In this document: positions 34,915 to 46,925 of the stretch, one piece after another
Layout of the letters: each line of letters opens with the position of its first letter
Numbering within the stretch: the stretch's first letter is position 1
Assembly: GCF_949987535.1 (NCBI RefSeq)
Contig: NC_080067.1
Location: 77,277,985 to 77,341,984, forward strand
Source of the DNA: Balaenoptera acutorostrata
Taxonomy: Eukaryota > Chordata > Mammalia > Artiodactyla > Balaenopteridae
Length of the DNA stretch: 64,000 nucleotides
Direction of reading: 5' to 3'
Notes under the pieces: generated by a model
What the model saw: the letters and a program-made list of their open reading frames with translations, nothing else
Database searches by the model: none
Told to the model about the DNA's origin: nothing
Position numbers and translations under genes: made by a program

Positions 34915-36862
34915 TTTTTTTTTTTTTAACATCTTTATTGGAGTATAATTGCTTTACAATGCTGTGTTAGTTTCTGCTTTATAACAAAGTGAATCAGTTA
35001 TACATATACATATGTTCCCATATCTCTTCCCTCTTGCATCTCCCTCCCTTCCACCCTCCCTATCCCACCCCTCTAGGTGGTCACAAAGCACCGAGCTGAT
35101 CTCCCTGTGCTATGCGGTTGCTTCCCACTAGCTATCTATTTTACATTTGGTAGTGTACATATGTCCATGCCACTCACTCACTTTGTCACATCTTACCCTT
35201 CCCCCTCCATATATCCTCAAGTCCATTCTCTAGTAGGTCTGTGTCTTTATTCCCGTCTTGCCACTAGGTTCTTCATGACCTTTTTTTTTTTTTCCTTAGA
35301 TTCCATATATATATGTTAGCATACTGTATTTGTTTTTCTCTTTCTGACTTACTTCACTCTGTATGACAGACTCTAACTCCATCCACCTCACTACAGATAC
35401 CTCCATTTCGTTTCTTTTTATGGCTGAGTAATATTCCATTGTATATATGTGCCACATCTTCTTTATCCATTCATCCGATGATGGACATTTAGGTTGCTTC
35501 CATGTCCTGGCTATTGTAAATAGAGCTGCAGTGAACATTGTGGAACATGACTCTTTTTGAATTATGGTTTTCTCAGGGTATATGCCTAGTAGTGGGATTG
35601 CTGGGTCGTACGGTAGTTCTATTTTTAGTTTCTTAAGGAACCTCAATACTGTTCTCCATAGTGGCTGTATCAATTTACATTCCCACCAACAGTGCAAGAG
35701 TGTTCCCTTTTCTCCACACCCTCTCCAGCATTTATTGTTTCTAGATTTTTTGATGATGGCCATTCTGACCAGTGTGAGATGATATCTCATTGTAGTTTTG
35801 ATTTGCATTTCTCTAATGATTAATGATGTTGAGCATTCTTTCATGTGTTTGTAGGCAATCTGTATATCTTCTTTGGAGAAATGTCTATTTAGGTCTTCTG
35901 CCCATTTTTGGATTGGGTTGTTTGTTTTTTTGTTATTGAGCTGCATGAGCTGCTTGTAAATTTTGGAGATTAATCCTTTGTCAGTTGCTTCATTTGCAAA
36001 TATTTTCTCCCATTCTGAGGGTTATCTTTTCATCTTGTTTATGGTTTCCTTTGCTGTGCAAAAGCTTTTAAGTTTCATTAGGTCCCATTTGTTTATTTGT
36101 GTTTTTATTTCCATTTCTCTAGGAGCTGGGTCAAAAAGGATGTGGCCGTGATTTATGTCATAGAGTGTTCTGCCTATGTTTTCCTCTAAGAGTTTTATAG
36201 TGTCTGGCCTTACATTTAGGTCTTTAATCCATTTTGAGTTTATTTTTGTGTATGGTGTTAGGGAGTGTTCTAATTTCATACTTTTACATGTACCTGCCCA
36301 GTTTTCCCAGGACCACTTATTGAAGAGGCTGTCTTTTCTCCACTGTATATGCTTGCCTCCTTTATCAAAGATAAGGTGACCATATGTGCGTGGGTTTATC
36401 TCTGGGCTTTCTGTCCTGTTCCATTGATCTGTATTTCTGTTTTTGTGCCAGTACCATACTGTCTTGATTACTGTAGCTTTGTAATATAGTCTGAAGTCAG
36501 GGAGCCTGATTCCTCCAGCTCCATTTTTCGTTCTCAAGATTGCTTTGGCTATTCAGGGTCTTTTGTGTTTCCATACAAATTGTGAAATTTTTTGTTCTAG
36601 TTCTGTGAAAAATGCCAGTGGTAGTTTGATAGGGATTGCATTGAATCTGTAGATTGCTTTGGGTAGTATAGTCATTTTCACAACGTTGATTCTTCCAATC
36701 CAAGAACATGGTATATCTCTCCATCTATTTGTATCATCTTTAATTTCTTTCATCAGTGTCTTATAATTTTCTGCATACAGGTCTTTTGTCTCCTTAGGTA
36801 GGTTTATTCGTAGATATTTTATTCTTTTTGTTGCAATGGTAAATGGGAGTGTTTTCTTAATT
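34915..36862 (-). mobile_element. Young L1, 3' segment of a twin-primed insertion
   Basis: The minus strand carries poly(A) (T run 34915-34927), the 3'UTR with the same G-rich tract as the L1 at 1-5955, and ORF2 from its stop near 35296 back to codons matching about position 4001 of that L1. Frames 35296-35946 and 36022-36537 are separated by one stop (CAA to TAA), with further damage at 36537. It joins an inverted 5' segment at about 36862. The target-site duplication ACACTCTGCATCTT lies at 34903-34916 and 37511-37524. Confidence 0.93.
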
Positions 36863-37515
36863 GTAAAAATCCTCAACAAAATACTAGCAAACAGAATCCA
36901 ACAGCACATTAAAAGGATCATACACCATGATCAAGTGGGGTTTATTCCAGGAATGCAAGGATTCTTCAATATACACAAATCAATCAATGTGATACACCAT
37001 ATTAACAAATTGAAGGAGAAGAACCGTATGATCATCTCAATAGATGCAGACAAAGCTTTCGACAAAATTCAACACCCATTTATGATAAAAGCCCTGCAGA
37101 AAGTAGGCATAGAGGGAACTTTCCTCAACATAATAAAGGCCATATATGACAAACCCACAGCCAACATCGTCCTCAATGGTGAAAAACTGAAACCATTTCC
37201 ACTAAGATCAGGAACAAGACAAGTTTGCCCACTCTCACCACTATTATTCAACATAGTTTTGGAAGTTTTAGCCACAGCAATCAGAGAAGAAAAAGAAATA
37301 AAAGGAATCCAAATCGGAAAAGAAGAAGTAAAGCTGTCACTGTTTGCAGATGACATGATACTATACATAGAGAATCCTAAAGATGCTACCAGAAAACTAC
37401 TAGAGCTAACCAATGAATTTGGTAAAGTATCAGGATACAAAATTAATGCACAGAAATCTCTTGCATTCCTCTACACTAATGATGAAAAATCTGAAAGTTA
37501 AATTAAGAAAACACT
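36863..37515 (+). mobile_element. Inverted 5' segment of the same twin-primed L1 (RT domain)
   Basis: Sense-strand ORF2 sequence corresponding to about 3365-4014 of the first L1, including the RT palm and FADD at 37343-37354. About 20 mismatches in 645 bp by eye. The end at 37500-37515 (AAATTAAGAAAACACTC) repeats the same 14 or so bases that begin the antisense segment near 36845-36860, an overlap of the kind seen at twin-priming junctions. The open frame 36836-37501 is a junction artefact, not a protein gene. Confidence 0.93.
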
Positions 37516-37524
37516 CTGCATCTT

Positions 37525-37997
37525 GTCACCAGTTACTCCCATGCCACGTCCTCTTCCAGCCCCCTTTACTCCTGTGCATTCCCAGGCCAAGACTCCTCCA
37601 AGCCTCTATCAGCTAGTAGCACTGGTCTTGTGTGACATGAGGCTCAAGCGAGCTTTGGGAGGCAAACAACACTGCCCAAGCCACCAGAGGAGCCACGGCT
37701 GGTCACTGGACTCCACACTAAGGCCCGTCATGGGTCTGTGTCCTCTCACTGCCCTGAGGGGGCTTTGCCCAGGCCTCCTGGGTGCACTGACAAATGCATT
37801 GCCAGTGGGGTGGAGGGCATCCTCTCCTGAAGCTTTACCTGCTGCTCGTTCTCCAAGGAGCAGAGCACCTAATCCAACCCAGCCCTCTCCAAAACAGCTT
37901 CAGCTTCCAGATGAGGACAGTGGGAGAAAAACTATATGAATAACTTTTAGGTTTGTACAGTACTGTGCAGTTCCCAGAGTATTTTCATTAAAGACAC
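37525..37997. other. Unique sequence, no supported gene
   Basis: The 138-codon frame at 37523-37939 is proline- and alanine-rich, without domain signals, and begins at the L1 target site; treated as chance. Confidence 0.35.
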
Positions 37998-38420
37998 AAG
38001 AGTGCCATGTTTCAGAGCAAAGGTTCTGGAGTCAGACAGATCTGTGTTAAATCCCAGCCCCACCACTTGACCTTCAGCAAGTTCCATTACTGTTCAGAAC
38101 CTTGTTTCCGTCATCTGCATCATGGGCATAATACCCGTACCTCCATCATGAGAGCCGTGTGGGGTTTCAATGATTTCATGTATCTAAGGGGCTTGGACCG
38201 ATATTGGGTACACAGTAAACACCATACTCATGTCTGCACTTAGGACTTTTCATCTACCCATTCCTCTGTCTACTATTTGTTTTGATTTTCAACCGTCCTG
38301 AAAGACGGGCAGAAGGACTATCCCATTTCGCAGTGAAGAAAAACAGGCTTAGAGAAATTGTATGACTGTCCAAGGTCATGGACCCAGGCATTGGCTGAGG
38401 CCGGATAAGAGGCTGGTCTC
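37998..38420. repeat. Two MIR SINEs in opposite orientation
   Basis: Sense MIR at about 38000-38235 (TTCTGGAGTCAGACAGATCT, CACTTGACCTTCAGCAAGTT, CATCTGCATCATGGGC). Antisense MIR at about 38275-38410 (CTATCCCATTTCGCAGTGAA, GAAAAACAGGCTTAGAGAAA, GTCCAAGGTCATGG). Confidence 0.75.
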
Positions 38421-39504
38421 GACCCTGAGACCAGTGCCTTTGCCCTTGCCCCTCGCTGCCACCTTGTGAGTGTTGGGGCGTTTTTAGATCCCCTCGTCTG
38501 GGAAGGCCCCCTCTCCTTCTCTCAGCAAGGCGTGAGACTCTGGAGTGCAGGAATCTTGTCCTCCGTGTCTCAGGACCTCCCTGCCTCCTCTGGGGACAGA
38601 GGACTGGGCTGTTGGGTCAGTCTATGGGACAGTTTGGTAGCTTCGTGCTGGCCCCAGCTCTCTCATTTGTCTCTGCCTGGGAGACCCCAGACATCCTGAG
38701 CTGCCACCTCCCTGTCTCTTGCTGCATGTCTCCTGAGGGCTGAAGGCCCGGGAGGGTGATGTGCAGCCTGCAGGCTCTGCCTGCCCACCTCCCAGCGGGG
38801 AGCAGTGCACAGTCTGAAGCACGACGCTGCCAAGGACAACACAGAGCAAGGAGGCTTCTGCCGGCTCCCAGCACGGCAAGGACCATTAGGACTCCCCGGG
38901 CAAGAAGCAGGCCCCCTACCTGGACGGATTTGGAGCCCATCACCTTCTCTCATGTTTGAATCAGCCAGACAGGACTGGTCCCTAAGTCCCTGGATGGAGC
39001 ACTCCAGCTCTGCGCTATCGGCCCACGTAGGAGGGGCTTGGGGACGGCGAACACATCAGCCTACGCACCATCCTGTGGTCTGGTCTAAGGCCACGGCCAC
39101 CCAGATGGCCTCTTTCTCCCCAGCTCGCCCTGACATTCTGTTTTCGACGTCATCGTCATGTCTCCAGCTTCACTTACCCCTTTGTTATTAAGGACGAGTA
39201 AAAGAAGCACAAATACACAATGGATGGTTTGGGCAGCTCTAAATAGTTCTGACCCACATCCAACCATCAGTTCCCTCAAAGCATTTGTGAAAGGATCGTA
39301 GAATCTCAGAGTCCCTTGTGAAAAACCTAAAAATGTAACAAAGAAGTTAACTTTCCCCTCATCTATCATTTGCCTATGATCTAACATTCAGGTCTAAAAC
39401 CTCGACTGCTAAAACTTCGCTTATGAAAAATCTTTTGCTCCAAGGACCTTTCCTTCATAACACTTGACATATCTGGCTAATTGAATCTAAAAATCAGATG
39501 CTAA
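38421..39504. other. Unique GC-balanced sequence, no supported gene
   Basis: Overlapping frames on several strands at 38617-39191, none recognisable. Confidence 0.4.
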
Positions 39505-39735
39505 AAATTAGATAGGAAAAGAGAGGAACCAAAGGAGCCAAAGCAATTTTGGAAAAGAGCAAAGTCGGAGGACGTACACCCCCTGCCTTCAAGACTTCCT
39601 ATAGCAGATGACAGTGTGGTATTAATGAAAGGAGAGAGATTCAGATCAATGGACAGAATAGAGAACCCAGAAATAGACCCACACGTGTACCGTCATTGAA
39701 TTCTGACAAGGGCACCAAGGCAATTCATAACACTT
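39505..39735 (+). mobile_element. Old L1 ORF2 fragment, sense
   Basis: ORF2 wording GAACCAAAGGAGCCAAAGCA, TTTTGGAAAAGAGCAAAGTC, GACAGTGTGGTATTAATG, AGATCAATGGACAGAATAGA and CCAGAAATAGACCCACACGT. Frames are broken. Confidence 0.8.
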
Positions 39736-39779
39736 AACCACAATCGTGGTTCAAAATGATGTGTCTGCATTTTAGTTAA

Positions 39780-39912
39780 CCTTCTCCCCTCCTAGGCTGC
39801 ATGCCCAGGCAGAAGAAAGACTGTCTTGCTTGTTCGCAGCTATGACCTCAACACTTAACACAATGCGTGGCACAAACTCAAAGCTTAGCAAATATGTTCT
39901 GAAGGAAATACG
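39780..39912 (+). repeat. L2 LINE 3' fragment, sense
   Basis: CTAGGCTGCATGCCCAGGCA, GACTGTCTTGCTTGTTCGC and CACAATGCGTGGCACAAACT then AATATGTTCTGAAGGAA follow the L2 3' end. Confidence 0.55.
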
Positions 39913-40239
39913 GGAGAAAGCCGGCAGGAGAGCAGGCTTGATACTTTGGGCATGAATGGGATCTTTCTTCAAACTCAGACTTCTGTCAACACTCATGTAG
40001 CTATTCTTTTTTCTTCACATTTACAAGATATTGCATAATGTTTCATTCATTTTACAGCTCTCTTTACTTCCAAAATGCGTTTTTTCCAGTTACAAAGACA
40101 TGAATACCAAAAGCAAGCAAGCCTTTGTACCATCTGCTCTGGCAGGAAGGAGTGCATTGTTAAGATGGCAAACCTTCACTTCAGCTCTACAATTTAATCA
40201 GCCCCAAGGAGCCCCTTGCAACTCCTTCTATTAGCTCAT
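39913..40239. other. Unique sequence, no supported gene
   Basis: Nothing recognised; AT-rich around 40025-40090. Confidence 0.35.
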
Positions 40240-40450
40240 TGTGGTCTGGGTGAGGAAGTCTTCTGTCTTTTGTAAAGACATTTGTTATTGATTTACATTT
40301 TACCCAGATAACTTAGGATGATCTCATTTCAAGAGCCTCAATTTAATTACATCTGTAAAGACTCTTTTTCCACATCCGGTCACATTGACAGGTTCTAAGG
40401 ATTAGGATGTGGACACATCTCTTTAGAGGTCACCATTCAACCCACTGTAC
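40240..40450 (-). mobile_element. MLT1-like LTR fragment, antisense
   Basis: Antisense MaLR wording: ATCTCATTTCAAGAGCCTCA, TTTAATTACATCTGTAAAGA, CATTGACAGGTTCTAAGGAT, TAGGATGTGGACACATCTC and CACCATTCAACCCACTGTAC. Confidence 0.7.
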
Positions 40451-40539
40451 ACATGCAGCACCAAACTCACATCCGGGACCAGCAGCTCATAACTGTGAGC
40501 CGGGCTGCTGCCTAGGTGTCAGTTAGCTAACAGTTGTCT

Positions 40540-40712
40540 TCCACCAGACATGCTTCACAAACATCAAGTTATTCAATCCTCAGAGAGATCTGGGAGTAAG
40601 TATTATTATCCTATTTTATATAAGCGGAGATTGAGATGCAGAAAGTTTGAGTGAGGTCTCAAGAACACGCAACCCCTAGGAATTAGAGCTGGGACTTAAA
40701 ACCAGGCCAGTG
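40540..40712 (-). repeat. MIR SINE fragment, antisense
   Basis: AGTTATTCAATCCTCAGAGA, GTATTATTATCCTATTTTAT, GGTCTCAAGAACACGC and ATTAGAGCTGGGACTTAAAA. Confidence 0.7.
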
Positions 40713-41835
40713 AGGCAGAAGACCAGAGGGTTTTATCCCCTTTTAGCAAAAGGAGGGTGTTATATGTTCAAGGAGAAAGCTGGGGCACTCAGCCTGCTGC
40801 TACAGAAACCTTGGTGGCGGTACCTCTCGTCTTTTCTCACTACCTCCTGCCAACCCCCATTGGGGTTCACCTCTGCCAGCACCCCTGCACGGAGGAAAGG
40901 CCCTGGGCTGGGCCTATGCCACTCCCATCTGCTCCCCACTTCCCTGTCGGAAGTGAGGTCTCACACTGGCCTCTGATGGCAGGCCTCTGGTAACGCTCCT
41001 CCAAAGAAAGAAGAAATGAGTGAACGGTCTGTGGCAGCCATACCACTGGAGGAGTGACCGGCACAAGGAAGAATTTTCTAGCAATTTGCATTGCCCTCCA
41101 ATGGACTCACAGTGACCTCTCCCTGGAGATGTTCAAGCAGTGTCCAGATGACCACCTGTCAGGGGATACTGTCAGGGGCCCTGGCCCTCCCAGATGTGGC
41201 ACTAGAGGACACCCAAAGGTCCAGCAGCCATAAGGCCTCTTATCACGTGGAAGAGGACACCGGCTATATCCGAAGCAGTGCCTTCCTGCTCCAGGACCTG
41301 GGTGGCTCTCACTGACAGATGACACAGAAGGGAACCAGACCCAGAGGAATTCACACCATACGTGAGATGGTTCAGATCCTCTAAAGACAAGATACCAGCT
41401 TGAGTTTAGACATACAAGAGATTTATGGGAGAATGGCTGTGAAGGATGAAAGGGAGAGAGCCAGGGATGGGGGAAGACCCTTTAGACCACAATCCAGGCC
41501 TGAGCTGGGAAGGAGAGAGCCCTTGACCTTCAGGAGACACGTGGCAAGAGACAGGGAAGTGGGCTGCCCCCAGCCAATGATGAAGCCAGCGGAAGGACCA
41601 GCATGGCCTATTCCTTGTGATGAGGGACTCTTCCAACAGGTAATTGCTCAAGGACTCCCCACTGGGGGTCTGACACCCCTCCTCCCCAAATTCCCCCCCC
41701 TCACCTCCCTTTCCCAGGACAGGGCTGGGCTGCCTAGAGCTGCTGTGCCAGCCGCCAGTTCCCAGCAGCAGCCCGTCTGGGTGGGCGCTCTGCACCCCAG
41801 GGCACAGCGGGGTGGATGCCCTTGGCCCTGGTTCA
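40713..41835. other. Unique sequence, no supported gene
   Basis: Short frames on both strands; the 201-codon frame 41400-42005 reads into the SINE at 41850 and is discarded. Confidence 0.4.
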
Positions 41836-41849
41836 CTGCACTCACTCTT

Positions 41850-42140
41850 TTTTTTTTTTTTTTAATTTTATTATTTTTGGCTGCGTTGGGTCTTTGTTGC
41901 TGCGCACGGGCTTTCTCTAGTTGCAGCGAGCGGGGGCTACTCTTCGTTGCTGTGCGCGGGCTTCTCATTGCGGTGGCTTCTCTTGTTGCAGAGCATGGGC
42001 TCTAGGCGTGTGGTCTTTAGTAGTTGTGGTGCATGGGCTTAGTTGCTCCGTGACATGTGGGATCTTCCTGGACCAGGGCTTGAACCCGTGTCCCCTGCAT
42101 TGGCAGGCGGATTCTTAATCACTGCGCCACCAGGGAAGCC
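41850..42140 (-). mobile_element. CHR-type SINE without the 24-bp duplication, antisense
   Basis: Reads from a T run (41848-41863) to the head complement GCGCCACCAGGGAAGCC at its right end. B box complement GGCTTGAACC carries one change. It lacks the doubled CGCGATGAAGAG block. The target-site duplication CTGCACTCACTCTT is at 41836-41849 and 42141-42154. Confidence 0.93.
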
Positions 42141-42154
42141 CTGCACTCACTCTT

Positions 42155-45100
42155 GACATCGCAACTCCAGTCCTCCTCCCCTGACCCTGGCCGGCTGATC
42201 CGGAGCTCCATTTCCCTTCAGAGGGAGGAAAGCATGGGGGGAGGGAGAGCTGGGGCCCAGCCATCTGGGCTCTGCACTGTGAGCCTCGCCTGTCAGCCGA
42301 GGAGAGAGGCAAGAGCTTGGCGTGGAGCCTGACACCAGAGCAAGCCGGGCAGCTGCAGAGCCAAACTCCCCCCAGCACAGTTTAGGAACGTAAAGCACCC
42401 CATTTCACAGGCCGAAGAAGACACTTCTCTCTACGTGCAAGCCTCCTCTCTGCACCATTCCGTAGCATTCCCAGAGCCCGCCTGCCCCTGAGATCAGGGA
42501 CCCTGGGAAATCAAGACAGCAGAGTCAGCCATCCTGAGCACCTACTGTGGGTCAGGTCCTGCTATTTAGCAAATGTTCGTGGAGCCCCTGCTGTATGCCA
42601 AGGATGGAGAAAACACAGGCCCTCCTGTGTTGGGAGGTAATTGCCCAACGCAGGAGCTCAGGTACCTGGCACCCGCCTCAGGCCCTGTGTTTACCACGGG
42701 CAACACAGAGGGGAAGCAGGCACGTCGTCCCTGTGCTCAGACAGCCTGGCAGATCCAGGCACTTGCCTTTAATACAGGAGGGTCAGGAGATGTCTGAGGG
42801 GTTCTGAGGAGGGAGAGACAGGAGGAGAGGAAGAGCTCAGGCTGAAAGGAAAGCTGAGCTGAATCAGCAGCCAAAGAAGTAAAGCTGACCCCCTGCTCTC
42901 AGAGCGACTGTTCTGGAGAAGGGCTGCTCTCTTCCCATGAACTGTGTTGTCATTTCAGAGATGCTCATCCTCCCTGCAAGCCCACGCCACGTCAATACCC
43001 AAGGCAGTCCCCAGGGGGGGTGGCCCTGGCTCTGCCATCTAGGTCCCTCGCCCATTTGCACAGCCTTGAAGAAGAAGGGGCAGCATGTGTGTCCCCCATC
43101 TGGGGCTTAACCCGCTCTAAGGCTGGTAAGCACATGGGCATGCCAGAAACCACCCATCTCTCCAAAACTCAGGGGTCAGGCAGGATCACAGATCAAAGCC
43201 CCTACTTCTGAGCCTTGGTTCTTTTCTCAGAATACTCAGAATTTCAGTCAGATTTACAGTGAAGAATTGCCACAGGTCCAGGCCAGGGACAATGCAGATG
43301 ACCCTATTATAATGACTATGGGGTTATTTGATCTCCCTGTCTTCATAGGATAGATAGGTGGAAGGATTATTAAATACCATTAACTATTTTTACGGGCTGG
43401 TAAACATGGGTAGTTACGTGCAAGACTGCCTTACAGAAGCCAAGTTATGACTTGACCCCCTGTCTCTGTCCTCCTTGGATGTTTCAGTCTCTCTCATCTG
43501 GAGCACTTGGCCGTAGCAGGCTAAAGCATCTCAGACAGCTTTACATTTGCAATATGGGAATCTAGCTTTCTGCTACTGGGGGCTGCAGCATCTACAGTGA
43601 CTCAGATCATTTTCACAGCTTTTAAATATTTTCTCCCAGATCACCCAAAGTATGTGATAGGAAACGATGCAGTGTTAAATTGGCCCAATATCTCACACCA
43701 GATGTTTCAACAAGAAAAGAAATATACTTAAGAAAATATATGGAGAACACACAGTTTGCTTTGCCAAATGGAAACTGTTCCTCCCCCAAGGTTCCCTCAG
43801 CATCTTTCGGGGCAGGGAAGGCTTTGTGAGAAACCGTTACTTCTCCAGGAGGTGAGAGCCCTGGCTTCAGATAGGATCTCTGGCAGGAAATGAATGGGGA
43901 GTTTCATAAACGTATTTTTTCACTCAGCACTGCTCAGAAGGTACAGAGCCTGGCCCTGGGATATTGGGCCAGGCCTGTGCTATGACTCCAATTATGGGTT
44001 ACATCAGGCCTCAGTGCCCAGCCTCGTCTCCTGATGGTATCTCACACCCAGCCCTGTGATCACAGCGCAGTTTTATGTACTGTAATTTCCCCACCACGCT
44101 GCCTGGTGCTCAGGAGAGGCTGCCTCTATGAAGCTGCCATACTTGGTATTTTCAAGATTGACCTCAAGGGCCTAAAAAGGCCCCCTTTGACCAGTCCAGA
44201 CCGTGCTGACTTCTTTCTCTGAAGCTTTACTGCACCTGAGTCTGCACCTAAAATTGCAGCTCCTAACCAGAGGCTGGAAGGGCTAGAACGGGCCATGGGG
44301 ATCAAACAACTCCCCCTTCCCACTCCACTCCTCCATCACCCATTCTCTGCTCGATAGCCCCAAGAAGAATTGTCCAGATTCAGCACCTGCATCAGTGGGT
44401 ACTCACGACCTCATGAGGGAGGGAGGCTGGTCCTCAGGCAGGTCTAACTGGGGAGTGGCTGCACAGTGTTAGGCCAAGACGTGTCCCCCTTTAATTTCCA
44501 CTCACGGCTCATGGTTCCAGCTCTGGCAGCCACACGATTCTAACCCTTCTTCCATCTGACAACTTCTCCGGGGCCCTGGCTAAACAGCTCCTTTTCTTTC
44601 TATAATCCAACCCTCCGCCAGATGCCACTGATTCTCCTCTAGTTATTTAGCTCCCTTTTCTCACCAAGTGGACTCAGGCTCTGGCCTTTTCTTTTCTTCC
44701 TTCATGTTCTGCCTGGCCTCCGATTCCCATGTCTTTCTCACTGTAAACCCCATACAGGGTCAAGCACACAGGTCAAGCACACCACCATGCAGATGCCCAG
44801 CAAACTCAGCACCCTCTGCAGAAAGCCACATCGAACGCTGGCTCACATTCTTCTGAGGTCCTTTGAATGATGTAGGGCCAATTGAGAAGTAGGGTGAGAT
44901 TATATCAAGTGCTCTGAAGGCCTCATAGCAAACACAAAGCCAGGCCAATTCTGAGCTCCGAAGTCCACGGTGGATAAATGAGACCCTCGTGCTAGCCCAT
45001 AGCAGATGTCCCCTTGGATCTGAGCCTCAGCAGGGACCCCCAGACATCAACAGTCAACGACCTGAGTGAGGCCTGTTTTCTTGCTGCAGCTTAGATGGTG

Positions 45101-45889
45101 AGGGATCTTCAGAATTGCTTAGAATTGAGGTTTTTAGCAAATGAACGTTCACAAGAATATAAAACAACTCCAGCAAAGCTTCACAGGATGACACTCTTGC
45201 AAGAGGCCTAAGCCCCACAGCTGATCTTCCCTTCACCCCTCAGAGGTCCCGGAGAATCATTATTGGAACCCTGGGGTTCCACGGAACACAGTGTGAGAAC
45301 CGACGCTCCAGATCTTGCTCTGTAACTTGGAATTTGTGGAGGCCCTGCGAAACCACCAAACATTCATGTCTCACATCTCTTGCACCTATTAGAAGATAGG
45401 ACAACTCAGACTCAGAGACCTCTGGGGTTGGAGAGAACCAGAGACATCTTCTGGACAAACTCAACTTGACAGGGAAGGAAATCAAAAACCCCAATTGGAG
45501 AAAGAACCCATGTAAGATGCAGAGCAAGTGGTAGCAGAGCAGGACAACAACCCAGGGTGGAGAAGGAAGAGGTGCCCTCACTGAATGAGAGATGGGAAAG
45601 CCCTGAAGCAGCGTTGTGGCCCTGGGAAAGTGACAACCAGAGACCTGCAATGTCCCTTCTGTGCTCTCTCTCAGGCTCCAGGGCCCCATGGTGCCCCTCA
45701 ATGCCAATCACCTCCCTCCACGGTGCTCTGCCCAGGCCTGCCCTATGGACCACTGCTCTTCCCTGCCTCGTCCTGTCATCCGAGTTTACTCTGTTTCCAT
45801 CCTTTTGGCATCCTCCTCTCCATAAGTTAAACTGATCCATGTTAAAGAGCCTGAGAGGCCTGTTATCTCTCAAATAACAGACACAATTT
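42155..45889. other. Mostly unique sequence with L2 traces, no supported gene
   Basis: An antisense L2 piece is likely at 42535-42650 (GAGCACCTACTGTGGGTCAG, TGCTGTATGCCAAGGATGG). A 14-bp tandem duplication GGTCAAGCACACA lies at 44758-44783. Near 45270-45300, GGGTTCCACGGAACACAGTG resembles the end of a hAT-type repeat. Frames at 45240-45707 and 45412-45897 (minus) and 45557-45835 (plus) overlap and match nothing known. Confidence 0.4.
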
Positions 45890-46324
45890 TGGGGCAAATT
45901 TGTCTTTTCTTTGAATTATCTAATTCAATGGTATAAATTTGTTCATAAAACCCTCTTATTATCTTTGTATCTGCAGCATCCACAGTGATGGCCCCTTTTT
46001 CATTCCTGATGTGGGTTATTTGAGTTTTTTCTCATGTTTTCTTTAGTAGTCCTGCCATATGTTTGTCTATTTTATTATTTTCTGCAAAGGTCATGATTTC
46101 TATTTCATTAATTAATTTTTTTTTCAATTATAAAGATCTATTTTCCATTTTATTACACAAAATGTAGTATGCTATACACAATGTTTTGGACCTTGACAAA
46201 TTGCTTTCCATATGTGGATATATAAATTTGCACTACACCAGCAATGTTTGAGAGTGGCTATTTCCCTACACTGATCACAACAGAGCATATGATCAGTCTT
46301 TTGGGCGTTAGCCAGTCTGATAGC
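45890..46324 (-). mobile_element. Old L1 fragment(s), antisense
   Basis: 45940-46120 carries antisense ORF2 wording (GGCCCCTTTTTCATTCCTGA, TTTTCTGCAAAGGTCATG). 46180-46324 resembles the ORF2 C-terminal region of an old L1 (ACACCAGCAATGTTTGAGAG, TTAGCCAGTCTGATAG), which continues after the LTR at 46926. Confidence 0.65.
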
Positions 46325-46925
46325 GTAACTGAGCAAGCAGGCCCATTACGCTCTGCCAAACAGAAAGACCAAACACATAAGCAATGGTCTATTACAGAGA
46401 AAATAATTTATTGCAGGGCAGCCAAGCAAGGAGACAGGAGGCAAATCTCAAATCTGTTACCCCAATCAGCTTTTGAATGGGGGTAAGGAATAGGAGGGTG
46501 TTGGGGCTAAGAAATGGTTGGTAGAAGGGTAAGGGAGAAATTTCAAGAGTCCTCTGTGCAGGTGCAAATGTCTTTCGTGTCTTTTCATTGGTTGCATGTG
46601 CAAATTCGGTGGGGGGGGGGGGGTTCCAAGTGTTGCATGTGGTGGATTTTCAGCCTGTGACATCCAAAGTTCATTGGTCAGTCTTTCCTGTCCTTCAATG
46701 CTCCTATGCGATGCTCAAAGAAAACTATCAGGAAGTTGTTTCCTTATTTTCAGTTTCCTTGGTATTCTGCAAAGCAAGCTCAGAAATCTCAGTTAATCTT
46801 TTCTTGCTAGTGGATGTGGAGCATGGTTTGACGGTCAACAAGATGTTATTGTTCAAGATAGCTCAGAAGTCCCAGCCAGTCACCTCCTACTTCAACCCAG
46901 TGGAAGTGGGGCACAGTTTCAGTAG
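46325..46925 (-). mobile_element. Solo LTR of an endogenous retrovirus, inserted in an old L1
   Basis: The block is foreign to the L1 relic on both sides, whose wording stops at TCTGATAG and resumes at TTTAAAATGGCATTTCAATA. On the minus strand it starts near TGAAACTGTGCCCC and ends near GCTTGCTCA, with AATAAA at 46407-46412 about 80 bp from the end, as an LTR R-U5 would. Short flanks GTAAC and GTAGG may be an imperfect target duplication. A G run of about 16 lies at 46609-46623. No gag, pol or env sequence is present. The family was not identified. Confidence 0.55.

Noticed and set aside
36836..37501. 221-codon plus-strand frame with RT motifs
   Set aside because: It is created by the inversion junction of a twin-primed L1; the first codons come from the opposite strand of ORF2.
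37523..37939. 138-codon proline-rich frame, possible exon
   Set aside because: It begins at the L1 target-site boundary, has no splice signals that I can defend and no recognisable protein family.
41400..42005. 201-codon plus-strand frame
   Set aside because: It runs from unique sequence into an antisense SINE and contains the translated SINE tail; not a protein gene.
45240..45897. Overlapping minus-strand frames of 155 and 161 codons
   Set aside because: Two different frames over the same bases, both without recognisable content; also partly covered by plus-strand frames.
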